Translations under genes and position numbers: made by a program
Assembly (NCBI GenBank): GCA_947095535.1
Contig: OX352772.1
Location: 230,889,911 to 230,953,910, forward strand
Origin: Poecilobothrus nobilitatus
Taxonomy: Eukaryota > Arthropoda > Insecta > Diptera > Dolichopodidae
DNA length: 64,000 nucleotides
Direction: 5' to 3'
Part shown: one piece after another, positions 34,070 to 44,904 of the stretch
How the letters are laid out: every line of letters starts with the position of its first letter
Position numbering within the stretch: position 1 is the stretch's first letter
Notes under the pieces: model-generated
The model's database searches: none
What the model saw: the letters and a program-made list of their open reading frames with translations, nothing else
What the model was told of the DNA's origin: nothing

Positions 34070-36760
34070 TGTAGAATTTTTTTTTGTTGTTTAAATCTTT
34101 ATTACATTCTTAAAAATTTTAAATTGATATACAAATAAATATTTTTACAATACAAATAAAAATGTACAAATTTGAATGAATACTATTTTGATTTACTTAT
34201 CAACATGTACTTTTTTCTGTTATATCCATACGGCAAAGAACTATCTTCATTAAATTTTTCCGATTTTATATATGATAGAAATCCAACTTGTTTCTAGTAT
34301 TGTAGCTATGGATATCAATATTTCGATTAATTAAAAAGTTATGTTTATAAATAAATAACTTGAAAACTTAAATATTGAGCCGAGTAGAGCAAATTTGTGG
34401 GATACCTATGATTATAGAAATTAATAATTGTTATTCCTCTCTCTATATGATGAATAATGTGTTTCTATCGAAGTATTTTCGTATTCTTTTTAATTTAAAA
34501 ACATATGGAGTGATTTTTTTTATGACATGGTCTATATGTTCTTGCCATTTAAGTTTACTGTCTATTACGAGACCTAGATAATTGAAATTTTTTACTATAT
34601 TAATATCATTATTTTTATATTTAATATTGTGGAAATTAAGGATTTCGTTATCGAAAATGAGAATTTTACTTTTTTAATATTTAGGGACGTTTTATTTTTG
34701 TCTAACCACTCTTCTATATTACATAGATCGTTTTGTATGGCCTCTCTTAACTTTATTTCCGTGTCTGTGAATTTAATGACAGCATCATCGGCAAAGAGCT
34801 GTAATAGTCCCTTTAAATTTAGCCTTGCTATATCATCTATATAAATTTCAAACAAATCAGGACGTAAAATCGACCCTTGAGGAACGCCTTTTTTTACAAG
34901 TTCCATGTTGCTTTTGATGCCATTGCAGCGAGTTTGTTGCTTCCTATTAGATAAGTAAGATCTGGAAAGTTTTAACTGAGTTTCATTAAATTCCAATTGT
35001 GATAATTTAAAAATAAGTATATCATGGTCGACGCAATCAAATGCTTTTTGTAGATCTATAAATAACCATGCTTTTTGTTATAAAATCCGACAAAACTAAA
35101 CAAGCGGAAGTCATGTTTGAGTTATCCTCAAAACCGTACTGATCTTTATGCAAAATACCATTAGTATTTGTATTAATGTATTAGTCTTGTTTTTATAAAT
35201 TTTCAAATATTTTTGAAATTGAATTTAATACTGAAATTGGCCTATAGTTCGAAGGATCTGATTTATCGTTTGCTTTATGTATCGGTGTAACTGTGGCAAG
35301 TTTTAGGGCATCAGGGAAATCCCCAGATCCAAAGGGAGAGTTAATGAATTTTATCATGAGTGGACTAATTTGGTTAGAGTATTTTTTAAAAACTTTTGAT
35401 GAAATATTGTCATATCCAGTAGCCGATCCTAACTTAATTGTGTCAATTGTTTTTTGAACTTCATCTATGCTTGTAGGAGATAAGCTAAAACTATTATGAA
35501 TAATTTTTTGAAAAGAGCCTAAATAGTTTTCATTAATGGAATCTCTTGATATATTTAAAGAATTTGTTACATTTATAAAGTATGTGTTCATTGTGGTTGC
35601 AATTTATTGAGGGTTATTTGTAATGGCATTATTAAATTTTATTTCATTTAAACTAGATATTGTATCAAAGATGCTTTTGTTGCACATAATTCTTTTGTAT
35701 AGATCCCATAATTTTCTACTATTATTTGGATCTTATTGCAAAAATTCTGTTTGGCTTGTTTTATTTCCTTACGTACTAACTCTTTATATTTTAGATAGTG
35801 TTCTTTGATTTTTTCATCGTTGGGGTACTTTTTCTTGTATTTAAAGAAGGAATCACGAATTTTGATATTACGAATAATATTGTCGTTAATCCACTCATGA
35901 TTTCTTTTTTGATTATGTTGAGAAATAATTTTAGTATATTTTTGAATTTTACTTGAAAGTACTTCTATGAATTTATCAATTGTATCGAATATTTCTAAAT
36001 CACTCCGAAATCTATCACTAGAAAGTTTATCGTAGTCTAAAACAGTTTTTTTTAAATTACTGGTTTGTTTCATAGATTTTAAATTTGTACTTACAAAGAG
36101 CAGATGATGATCTGATAGGCATGACTCGGAGACATGTACGTTATAATTGTAATCAATTAAGTCCGTAAGAAAATGGTCAATAATTGTTCTCGTGGTTGTA
36201 CCTGTTCTGGTTGCGAAATTTTCGTTAATGTTGTTATAAACTATATAACCATTACATAGTAGAGTGTTCAAATAATTTTTAACTTCCGTATTATTTTTAT
36301 TTATCTCGCAGTTATCTTGTCTAATTTATCAACAAAGTCATTTAATTTATATGTGTTTATTTTAAAACACATTATATTAATATTTTGTTCGGGTAGTTTT
36401 ACTATAAGCATATTTGAAGAGTTAAAATTTTCTTCAAAAATTAAATTTCTAACTAAATTATTAGATACGTATATTGCTGCTCCACCATACGACTTTTCAC
36501 GATTAGAAAAGTACGCCGAAAACCCTGGAAGATTATAAAATTGATTTTCATACTTTAGGAGCCAAATTTCTGTTAAAACTACTACATGAACGTCACAATG
36601 GAGAGAATTGATTATTATCTTTAAATTACTTAATTTATTCCTAAGGCTCTGAATATTTAGGTATAATATATTAAAATTATATTTGTAATTCAGCATAACA
36701 CTTTTGCGCAGCCCTGTAAAATAATTAACTTTAATATTTTCATTTATATTAAAAGTCGCT
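34070..36760 (-). mobile_element. LINE inside the Polinton left arm ('LINE-7')
   Basis: An antisense LINE carrying endonuclease to RT and a short 3' UTR with a T run at about 34079. It is the closest relative here of LINE-1: both have IYIDDI...L.LKG..QL before the ADD box. ORF1 is not seen, so it is 5'-truncated. No clear target duplication was identified. Confidence 0.75.
34380..36696 (-). pseudogene. LINE-7 ORF2 (endonuclease and RT)
   Basis: 36301-36696 (NILYLNIQSLRNKLSNLK, VVVLTEIWL, YGGAAIYVSN) and 35648-36271 (RTIIDHFLTDL, SDHHLLFVST) are the endonuclease and linker. 35193-35591 is the RT fingers (SATGYDNISSKVFKK, SNYRPISVLNSISKIFE). 34595-34996 has KKGVPQGSILRPDLFEIYIDD and LFADDAV. 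The frame after RT reads on to about 34380 (YLGLVIDSKLKWQEHI). One or two frameshifts separate the blocks. Confidence 0.85.
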
Positions 36761-38222
36761 TACCATACAATAGTATTTTCCCATTCATAGCTACAATAGA
36801 TACAAGAGAAATCTCTTATCAAAGTCATATTTAATTTTATCTTCTTTCTCTTTTTTTTTTGTTATTGTTGAAGTGCACTTTTTGACGTAGTAAACTAGTA
36901 TCATTATCAAAAACATAAACGGCTCGTGTCGTTTTAAATATTAAATAATAATATGAGTATGGTGATGTGTATAAAAGATATTTAAATAATTTAAAAATAA
37001 ATATTATTTTTTTTTATGTTTAAGTAGAAAGTAAAAATTAAAATAAAAAAAAATTAAAAAATAAAAATTGTTTTTGAAAATGTTCTTGTTAATAAATTTC
37101 AATAAAAGTTTATGATTTAAATACATAATTTAAAAAGTTTTGCGTTTAATTGTAACTTAATAAGGGTGGAGATTAAATTAATAATAATAATTAATAATAT
37201 TGGGAGTTTTAATTTATAAATTTGTAGTTGGTTCATTGAGTATGTAAAAATGTATAATAAGTACATAACTTTACACACATCTATACATATATTATAAATT
37301 TTAAAATTATATGTTTATAATAAATAAATTAAAAGCTTAGTTTTAGGTTAGTAATAGAAAAAAAATGTTTATATAAATTTAACTTAAAGTGTTTGGGTAC
37401 GAAATTAGTATATATAAAATTTTGTTTTTGTTTTAATAATAAATTGTATGTATTATTAATACATTCTAGTTTATAACAAAAAATAGAAGCTAAACTTATT
37501 TCTAGGTTAGTAATATTAAAATATTTTTCCAATGAATGTAATTTAAAGTGTTTAATAATAAGATTAGTATAAATAAAATATTGCTTATGTTTTAATGATA
37601 AATTATTTGTGTTAGTATAACATGCAAGTTGATAGTAATAAAAAATAAAACTTTTTCTTATTTCTAGGTTAGAAAAAATTATTATTAGTTTTTTTTTAAT
37701 GAATGAAATTTGAAGTGTTTGGTAATGAAATTAATAGTTGTAAGATAATATTTTTGCTTTGATTAAATAAATTTTTTTAAGGAAGTTAATATTGTTGAAT
37801 CAAATAATATTAAATACAAAAGAAAATTAAAAAATGTAGTAAATTTAGTTTGTGATATTGATTTTAGTATATAAGATGTCATTAAAGTTTTTTTCATTTC
37901 CAACATTGCTTTGCTATTTTTTCGCTTGAATGTGATTATGTGATTCAATTATGACCAAGTGATATTAATGTTATATTTTTTTGTAGTCATTTTTATGAAT
38001 TAAATTTTATTTTTTATTTTTATTTTATTTTATGATTATTGTATTATGTATTATTGTATTATTGTATATGAATTTTGTATATTTTAAAATAATTTTTTTT
38101 TTTTTTTTTGAAATTTTTATAATTTTTATATTTTCTGCTTAAAAATTTTGCGTCTGTTCAACTGATATCATTTGACATCTTTTTCTCAAGTTTCCATTTT
38201 GTTTTAATATTACTCGAAATTT
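36761..38222. other. AT-rich non-coding region with a 160-bp satellite
   Basis: Apart from the three-unit repeat listed below, only A/T-rich sequence with T runs is seen. Confidence 0.5.
37340..37810. repeat. three-copy tandem repeat, about 160 bp
   Basis: Units start near 37344, 37503 and 37665, each with TAGGTTAG, then an ATGAATG-like string, AAGTGTTT and a GATTAGTATA-like string. Copies are diverged, mostly by A/T changes. Confidence 0.7.
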
Positions 38223-38223
38223 G

Positions 38224-38281
38224 TATATAAATACATCGAGATTTTATAAAAATATCAGTTTAATTTGAAGCAAGCAAGATG
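38224..38281 (+). promoter_or_regulatory. putative promoter of the Q-rich ORF
   Basis: TATATAA at 38224-38230, a TCAGT initiator-like string at about 38256 and an ATG at 38279 (15-codon frame). The spacing fits an insect Pol II core promoter. Inference only. Confidence 0.4.
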
Positions 38282-38361
38282 GCACAGGATAAGGTTTCGA
38301 TAAGGTTTACGTGTTGGATGACATAACCATTCAGGCTCAAATTCCTACATAAAAGAAGAAG

Positions 38362-38649
38362 ATGGCGAAATTGCCACTTTATCATGACCAACAACAAAAA
38401 CAACAACAACAACAGCAACATCATCAACAAGAGCAACAACAACAACGTTCATTTTATCAGCCACCAGAGCAAATCGAACATTTGCTGGCGCAGCATTTTG
38501 CATATCACAAAACAACATCGAATTCCAGCAAAAAAAGAAAACTGGTGGAATTATTTACTTCAAAAAACAAACTTTTAAAAAAAATTTTAAATGTTAAAGA
38601 TGTGAAGCGAAGTAGGCTCTATATAAAATACATAAAATTAAAAAAATAA
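38362..38649 (+). CDS. Q-rich, basic-tailed ORF in the Polinton, unknown function
   Basis: 95 residues. After MAKLPLYHDQ comes a run of Gln/His from CAA/CAG/CAT codons, then SFYQPPEQIEHLLAQHFAYH, then a strongly basic C-terminus (KKRKLVEL...KKILNVKDVKRSR). Not recognised. It lies on the plus strand, convergent with the integrase, after a short upstream frame (38279-38326) that another frame overlaps, so the true N-terminus may lie upstream with one indel. A nuclear, DNA-associated protein would fit the basic tail, but nothing more can be said. Confidence 0.5.
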   Translation: MAKLPLYHDQQQKQQQQQQHHQQEQQQQRSFYQPPEQIEHLLAQHFAYHKTTSNSSKKRKLVELFTSKNKLLKKILNVKDVKRSRLYIKYIKLKK

Positions 38650-39149
38650 ACACCTGTGAAAAATGGGTCTTCGAGACCCTAAATAATATTATATTCATAC
38701 CGCAACAAATTTTGCGGTATTTGAAGATAATGACTTCCGAGAGGAAATCGAAAAAAATACTTATTTCCTCTAAATAATGCGTTAATTTGAGGAAATAAAT
38801 ATGAGGAAAATGAGTTAATTTTAAAAGACGAACGTGGTGATTTTTAATTCGCCACAAAACAATAATTATAGTTTTAGTTTTTATGTTATAGAATTTGTTC
38901 TATATTAAGAATTATTATATATTAAGAATTTTTATATATTAAGAATTATGTTTTTTATAATAAGAATTTTATAATAAAAATTTGTTCAATAAAAAATTTT
39001 ATTTCAAATAAATTTTGTACTGTTCTAAATTTATTTTCATTTTTCAGATGTTAAGATTTTATTTTATTTTTCAGATGTTAAGATTTTATTTAATTTTTCA
39101 GATGTTAGCAAGTTTTTCAGATCTTTATTAAAGTTTTATTTTACAGATA
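38650..39149. other. non-coding, four closely spaced hairpins
   Basis: Hairpins: 38665-38679 (GGGTCT/AGACCC, 3-base loop), 38697-38720 (9-bp perfect stem ATACCGCAA/TTGCGGTAT), 38741-38770 (8-bp GAGGAAAT/ATTTCCTC) and 38834-38855 (GTGGTGA/TTCGCCAC, one G-T pair). From 38900 there are AT repeats and three TTTTTCAGATGTTA copies at about 39040-39110. Confidence 0.65.
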
Positions 39150-39669
39150 TTAAACAATATTTGTTGAATTTATCCATGTGTTATGTTTTTCGTCAAACCC
39201 AAGCCATTTTACAAAAACTTTTTTGCCTTTTTTCTTTAAAATTTTCTCGACAAGATATACGTTTGGGTGTTTAACAGATGTGAGTCCCTCTTCATAAAAT
39301 CCACCAAATATTGAATCATTTTTATAATCAATCAGCTGATATGTGATCGGACTTTGATAAGTTTTTTTGTATTTTCCAAAAGGTTTTTTGTATTTTCTTA
39401 TTCTAACATATGTAGTCTCCAACTTTATATTTAGCTTTTAGAGAAATTTTTCTTTTAGAGAAAAAGGTTGCATGTAAACATTTTTTAAAATAAATTTTTA
39501 GTTTTTCCTAGAAATTTTTTCAGCGGGTAATTTAGTTGTTCTATGTTTAGTGGAATTATAGGTGTTTAATAAACATTGCAATATATTAATCAATTTGTAG
39601 TTTCCCTGTAAACTAAATATTTTTCACATTAAATTTTTCAAAGTTCGATTAAAGCGTTCGACAATAGAT

Positions 39670-41989
39670 TCAATAAGGTCACTTAAAAGTGTATGTTAAA
39701 AACTGTTGAACGTTGTTATAAACTATTTGTTCATTCAAGGCAAAATATTGAAAAGTATTAATGTTGATATAAAGTATTGATATTGACATTGATAGTAATT
39801 TATTTTAAAGTGTTGTCAAGTTCGGGTTATTTAAATCGTGCACTTTTACTTTTGATTTTAGTTTTGAATAAATTTTAAGTTTTGTTAATTTTAATTTTTA
39901 CTTTAATCTTAATTTACATACTTTAATTTATCTTAAGTCAGATTTTGATATTGATTAATTTTAAAATTGATTTTAAGTCTAATTTTGATTTTGATTACAA
40001 TTTGAACTCTGATTTCATTTTAATTTTGCTTTTGATTTTAATTTTAAACTACATTTCAATTTTAATATTATTATTTATTATTTTAACTTTTCTTTTATAT
40101 TAATTTTTTCCATCAAAATTACCAATTTTAATGTTAATTTCTGTAACATACGCGGGTTGCAAACGAATTTTCATGCCGTCGATTGCCATCTTAGTTCAAT
40201 TAAACCAGCAATCTTAGCCCTATGTGAAACACAAGTCAGTAACCACAATGATAACTTTAATGTTACCTACTCACTTATTTCACACTTCGTACCCAAAAGA
40301 GGTATCGCTGTCTATATAAAAAATGACATCGCTTTCAACACACTTCCAAAATATAAATGTTCTAGCCCAACCTTTCATTACATTCGGGTCAAAATTCTCG
40401 TTGAAAAGCATGTCATACATTTCAGTTTCCTATACAGATCTTATTTGGCAAGCAGTTCGCTTTCAATTCGACACTGTCACAGTCAGCTCAGATGCCACCT
40501 TCTGCTCCAGGAGCTGGCTGCTTCGTCGGTAAAATTTACTTTAGGACGCGGGCTGTGATGAAAATTTAAAAAAATCTTGATACAAATAAGTCAGCCGCTC
40601 CAGATGGTATAACTATCATGGTGCTTAAAAATACCTACCTAATACCTTCTAAGACTTTCGATCGAGTTTGGCACGATGCTCTATTGGCAAAATGCAAAGC
40701 ATTAGGTCTAGGTAGAGTCTTTCTGAAATGGATTGGAGATTTCCTTTCGAATCGCACGATTCGTGTACTGGTCGATGGATATGCATCTGACTAACTCAAA
40801 ATAAATGCTGATGTCCCCAAGGGATCAGTTTTATCCCCAATTCTCTTCTTAATATTTATCAATGACCTACTCTCATTAACCTCCAATCCGATCTATAGTT
40901 TGCAGACGACAGCACCCTTGTAGCTTCCTATTAGTTTCATAGCCGCTGTAACATTAATCACCAGATTAATACAACAATAAAAAATTTCACTATTGGTGAG
41001 CTAAATAACGATTTAGCAAAAATTCAAAAATAGGGTGACTTCAATACCAAAAACACAATGCTGTCTGATCTCGCGGAAAATTACCACTACTGTTCCTAAC
41101 CTACTATTTCAGGGAAAAGACTTACAGCATTCAACGGATTTAAACATGCTGAGCATCGGGTTAAACCAGAAATTGACTTGGTCAAATCACATTTTTGGTA
41201 TAGCTAAGGATGCAGCTAAATGTTTGGGTTTTTTGTATTAAAACTTACTTTTCCCCATCTGATCTTCTCAATATCTATAAAATGTACATTAGGCCGAAAA
41301 TGGAGTATAATGCGCACATTTGGGCTGCAGGGCCTCAAACAGCACTGGGTTATTTAGATAATGTGCAAAACAGAGCTATTCGTTTGATCAACGACCCAAG
41401 TGTAATTTCAATGCTCACTCCATTCAGCCATCGTCGCACAGTTGGGTCACTGACCTTGTTTTATAGGTATCTGGTAGGGATTAATACTTGTTCCAAAGAA
41501 ATAAAACAATTAATGCCTCCACTCAAAATTTTCCAACGAGAAACAAGGCGGGCAACAGATGCTCACCCCTACCATGTTGAGTTATCAAGATGGCGAAATA
41601 CAGCCTATGGAAATTCGTTTATCATGCGCACGTCCCGTTTGTGGAACCATATACCACCGCATGTGTTCCCTAAAGTTGGTAATTCATATGTGTACGATTT
41701 ACTTAAGTTTAAGAAGAACATTAACATCTTTCTTCAAAATGTCCCTCCAAATTTTCCTACCTATCCACCATAATCCAAATTTCCCAACTCCCGTTTCCCC
41801 AATTATCCTTCCCATATCTCTATCCACAAAACCAAACTGTACATTTGTATTAAAGGTTCCATCCTAAAGTTTGGTTTTAAAAGGGGGGTGGTTTTGGTTA
41901 GTTAAAGTCCAACACTACCCTGAGGAAGCACGTGCAGTTCCTCTTGGTGACTTTCGAGTTTTCCACCAACCCTCGTAAAAAAAAAAAAA
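39670..41989 (+). mobile_element. LINE inserted in the Polinton integrase ('LINE-8')
   Basis: It begins after ACAATAGAT at 39669 and ends in an A run at 41978-41990. The integrase frame is continuous across the site when it is removed; the duplicated target is about AGAT. It starts with AT-rich sequence repeating TTTTGATTTTAA (39720-40140). A related element is LINE-3. Its 3' end (AACACTACCCTGAGGAAGC...CCACCAACCCTCG-A(n)) resembles the tail of the retroposon at 51232. Confidence 0.85.
40140..41773 (+). pseudogene. LINE-8 ORF2, internally deleted
   Basis: 40157-40558 has the endonuclease start (LALCETQV, KRGIAVYIKNDIAF). Near 40560-40640 the text jumps to RT (SAAPDGITIMVLKN, then SKTFDRVWHDALLAKCK), so about 1 kb is missing. 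RT continues to PKGSVLSPILFLIFINDL, but the ADD box is frame-shifted. 41210-41773 is the C-terminal domain (KTYFSPSDLLNIYKMYIRPK, YNAHIWAAGPQTALGYLD, NVQNRAIRLIND). Confidence 0.8.
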
Positions 41990-42462
41990 GATGCTTTCAT
42001 TTCAAAGTAAGTATGATAGTGATTAATACCCTCTTTACAACAAAATTTTGAAATATGGAATTGAAAAATTCTTTACCTTGATCTGAATGAATGTTTTTAG
42101 GTAAGTTTTTAGCTCGTTTTATAATTTTCTTTGAATCATTTAAAACATTACTACCGGTTTTAGTTGTAATTGGTTCAGTATAAGCATATTTAGAAAATAT
42201 ATCTATAACGGTTAACATATATTTAAAACCTTTGTTGAATTTTCCATAAGGAACCATTTCCACTAGATCAATTTGCCATGTATCATTTACTCCTTTTTGC
42301 TTGATTTTTCTTCTAAGATACCTTTTTCTAGCTGGTCTATGTATTTCTTTTACTATTTGAGATCTTGACATGATTTTTACACTATCTAACTAGTTTTAAA
42401 AATCCAATTTTACATTTCTTTATTTATATACGTTGAAAACTTTGAATTTTGACTGTGTTCTA

Positions 42463-42533
42463 CAGTATATAACGCGGCTCAATTTTACTGGCAAATTATT
42501 TTTAATTCAATTTTGGTAAGATATTTTACAAAA
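42463..42533 (+). promoter_or_regulatory. divergent promoter region, integrase / acidic ORF
   Basis: A 162-bp gap separates the integrase ATG (42371, minus) from the ATG at 42534 (plus). GTATATAACGCGG at about 42466 gives a TATA box about 65 bp before the plus-strand ATG. Inference from spacing. Confidence 0.4.
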
Positions 42534-42776
42534 ATGGCAGCCGATTCAACAACATTTCCATTTAGTGAGGAAACTGCAACAGTCAGTATACAAAATGAGG
42601 TCCAAGTTGTTGAAATTATATCTACTGTAGGTGAGGGGGAATTAATGGAAACTGAAGAATTCATACCACCGTTCCAAGTCTCAGATGAAAATACAGATGG
42701 GCAACAAATTTGGGAAATAAATAACCAAGAAGAAGATCCTGACTATTTTGCAGAATTTTTTAGAAATAATTTATAG
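42534..42776 (+). CDS. small acidic protein of the Polinton, unknown
   Basis: 80 residues from ATG 42534 (context AAAATGG). An upstream in-frame TTG at 42513 is not used as start. The protein is intact and strongly acidic, with Ser/Thr-rich N-terminus and Glu/Asp clusters (GELMETEEFIPPFQVSDE and NNQEEDPDYFAEFF). No domain was recognised. It is divergent from the integrase and followed by AATAAA-like signals at about 42867. It could be an accessory or host-interaction protein, but its motifs do not say which. Confidence 0.55.
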   Translation: MAADSTTFPFSEETATVSIQNEVQVVEIISTVGEGELMETEEFIPPFQVSDENTDGQQIWEINNQEEDPDYFAEFFRNNL

Positions 42777-42992
42777 CCTAAAATAATATGAATATTTATG
42801 AGTATGCATATTATATATTGTATGAATATTTGTATAAATGTATATGTATCTATAAGTATTTCATAATAAAAACAAATTAAATAAATTTTACAAATTTTTC
42901 ATTTATTGTTGTTCTTGACTAAAATATTACAAATTTTATTTTCTAGTAGTACAGTTATTTCAAAAAACAATCTAAAATAATTGCATTCAACG

Positions 42993-43454
42993 TTATAACG
43001 TTGTATTGGAATACGAATATATATTTCGCAATTTCATAACATGTTTTTCTTGACACGTTTTTATATTATACTTAATAACATATTCCCGTACATTTGATTC
43101 AGCACTTTTATTGTGTATCAATACAGCTTGAAGAAAGTCAATTAAGTTGCAAAATGTGTCAGCTTCCTCCTTGTTAATACTAAGACATCGGCCAATAACA
43201 ATTCTTAATCCATATTGTAAACATAATTTTTTATTCTTTATTGATTGTTTCGAGTACCTTTCATAAAATTGCTGATGGAACTTACAATAATTATGATATT
43301 TTAAAATAGCTAGCTTTTTCCCAATACGGTGAAAAATGCAAGTTGCTACAAGAGATTCTGTATCAAAACCAACAAGCACTTTTAATGACTGATTTCTGCT
43401 GAGGAAATATGTATAGCTCAACATCAAATTTCTGTCCGAACCTTGATCTTCCAT
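42993..43454 (-). CDS. unrecognised Polinton protein, 153 aa
   Basis: An intact frame starting MEDQGSDRNLM, with mixed hydrophobic helices, six or seven cysteines and basic patches (ILKYHNYCKFHQQFYERY, CLQYGLRIVIGRCL). No signal peptide or catalytic motif was recognised. It directly follows the protease on the same strand (gap about 20 bp), which suggests a co-oriented Polinton gene block. Confidence 0.5.
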   Translation of the reverse strand: MEDQGSDRNLMLSYTYFLSRNQSLKVLVGFDTESLVATCIFHRIGKKLAILKYHNYCKFHQQFYERYSKQSIKNKKLCLQYGLRIVIGRCLSINKEEADTFCNLIDFLQAVLIHNKSAESNVREYVIKYNIKTCQEKHVMKLRNIYSYSNTTL

Positions 43455-43479
43455 TACTACGTTTTAACTAAAGCTTTTT

Positions 43480-43925
43480 AATATTAATTATATTGCTGAG
43501 GTACACAAGATTGTGAAAAATTTGATTGTCGTTTTTTATATGATTATCTTTGTGAAATTCATTCAAAAACGTTTTCATACTTAAACCAAAACATCTACCA
43601 GCCATAAACGCAACAGTATTGTCCACATACATCTGAAAGAATACCCTGTATCTGCCTTTTATTAAAAACTATGCCATGATTTTTCAAGTATTTTAAAATT
43701 TCCGGTTTTCCGGAATACGAATCAAAATATTCTGTACAACCATGCTTTGGAATATAAAGGGCAAACCAATGTGTTCCTGGATATTTTATCTTGTCAGTGT
43801 TTACAATTAAAAAAGTTGGTTTTTCTTTTATTTTTGGAATTTTGTTTTTTGCTTTAGACTCCCCTAAAATATTTGTTTGTAAATTTGTTACATTTCAAAA
43901 CACTAGTTATTTCTAAAGTGTTCAT
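43480..43925 (-). pseudogene. adenain-like cysteine protease of the Polinton
   Basis: ATG at 43925 overlaps the upstream gene's stop (ATGA). MNTLEITSVLKC and KYFRGV are read first, then a frameshift near 43855 gives the catalytic part: TFLIVNTDKIKYPGTHWFAL (His), EYFDSYSGKPEIL (acid), QIQGILSDVCGQYCCVYGW (Gln and Cys), ending in TAG near 43617. Further frames reach 43480. Adenovirus-type proteases process virion proteins in Polintons. His, Asp and Cys are all present, but the frameshift breaks the chain. Confidence 0.75.
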
Positions 43926-44257
43926 GACTCAAACTGTCTCAAATCATACACTCTACTTATTTCATTAATGTAGTTCATTAAAAACTCCTTTTTTATTTTT
44001 TCATTTGTTATAATAACATCAAATTTTTCTAGTACCTGTCTTAATTTTTTATTAATATTATCATTGTGTACAGTTCCGAAAGAGTAATTTTCAAAATTTT
44101 CATTTATAATTTCTTTGGTTGGAAATTTGTAAGTAAACTCTTTTACAAATTTTTTACAAGGTTCTTTAATTTCAACTAAATAAATATCTTTTACAAATAA
44201 AGAATTTTTATCTTCACAACAAAACTTCACATCCACAAGTGCACAGGACGATGACAT
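43922..44257 (-). CDS. small nuclease-like Polinton protein (copy B)
   Basis: 111 residues, intact. The pattern ALVDVKFCCEDKNSLFVKDI and a later DVIITNEKIKKEFLMNYI parallels the protein at 52616 (VLIVDLQFLQGNEKQYFLKE, later DVKGKQKKLILQKYI). This suggests two paralogues. The D-x-[QK]-F opening and shape resemble small RNase H/DEDD-like nucleases, but that is inference. It lies between capsid and protease genes. Confidence 0.5.
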   Translation of the reverse strand: MSSSCALVDVKFCCEDKNSLFVKDIYLVEIKEPCKKFVKEFTYKFPTKEIINENFENYSFGTVHNDNINKKLRQVLEKFDVIITNEKIKKEFLMNYINEISRVYDLRQFES

Positions 44258-44896
44258 CTTGTATTTGAATATTACATGTTTCAGTATTCTATTTATAGAT
44301 TTGTAAATATATTTCGATTTTTATCAATTTGTATGCTTGCATCAAATTCTCCATAAACAATAGCAGTTAGTGTAAATGTAAGTGGTTTTGATAGCCTTAC
44401 CTCAATTCTAACTGTACCCTGGTTTAGTAAACATTGGCATACTTCATTTCCAGATGCATCTGGAGTTAAATCAAAAGCTAGTATAAAAAATCCATTACTA
44501 AAGATAGACCTTGTTATCTGATGACCTTTATCATTGTGGTAAATTCCAGTTCCTGAAAAAAGTGTACTGTATGCTCTTGTACAGCAATTATTTTCATCTG
44601 AAAAACTGATTTCAATTGCTGAATTACGTATTTGAACATCATTTACGTTTAAAAGAAATTGTGAAATATAAAAATGTTTAAAATTGTATGGGGTTTTTGA
44701 TCTTTTTTCCAGAGTCATACTTTCTATCATATTTCATATATATTTTCTGTCATACAAAACATTATTGCGTTTGGCAACTGCCCAATAAAAACATTATCAA
44801 GTGATATTGATGAGCTGTTCATTGGAATTGCAAAACTTTTTACTTCAACGCGTTTATAATTATATTTAGCATTGAATTTCCCAAGACCAGCATTGT

Positions 44897-44904
44897 GTGC
44901 TAAC
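44897..44904. repeat. 8-bp target-site duplication of hAT, left
   Basis: GTGCTAAC, matching GCGCTAAC at 47381-47388 with one change. Confidence 0.8.

Larger units (their letters stand above)
39150..42371 (-). pseudogene. Polinton integrase with C-terminal chromodomain, split by LINE-8
   Basis: 41997-42371 gives the N-terminal region and most of the rve core: NDTWQIDLVEM (first Asp), MLTVIDIFSKYAY, NIHSDQGKEFFN (second Asp). LINE-8 then interrupts. At about 39660-39668 the frame resumes with VERFNRTLK (catalytic Glu) and YNSTKHRTTKLPAE. 39150-39422 ends with a chromodomain (VYLVEKILKKKGKKVFVKWL, then HNTWI). The chromodomain may target methylated histones. A stop near 39640 adds to the damage. 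It is retroviral-like in fold and inserts the element ends. Confidence 0.85.

Noticed and set aside
38260..38445. Leu-rich minus-strand frame
   Set aside because: It is the antisense of the CAA/CAG repeat of the Q-rich ORF.
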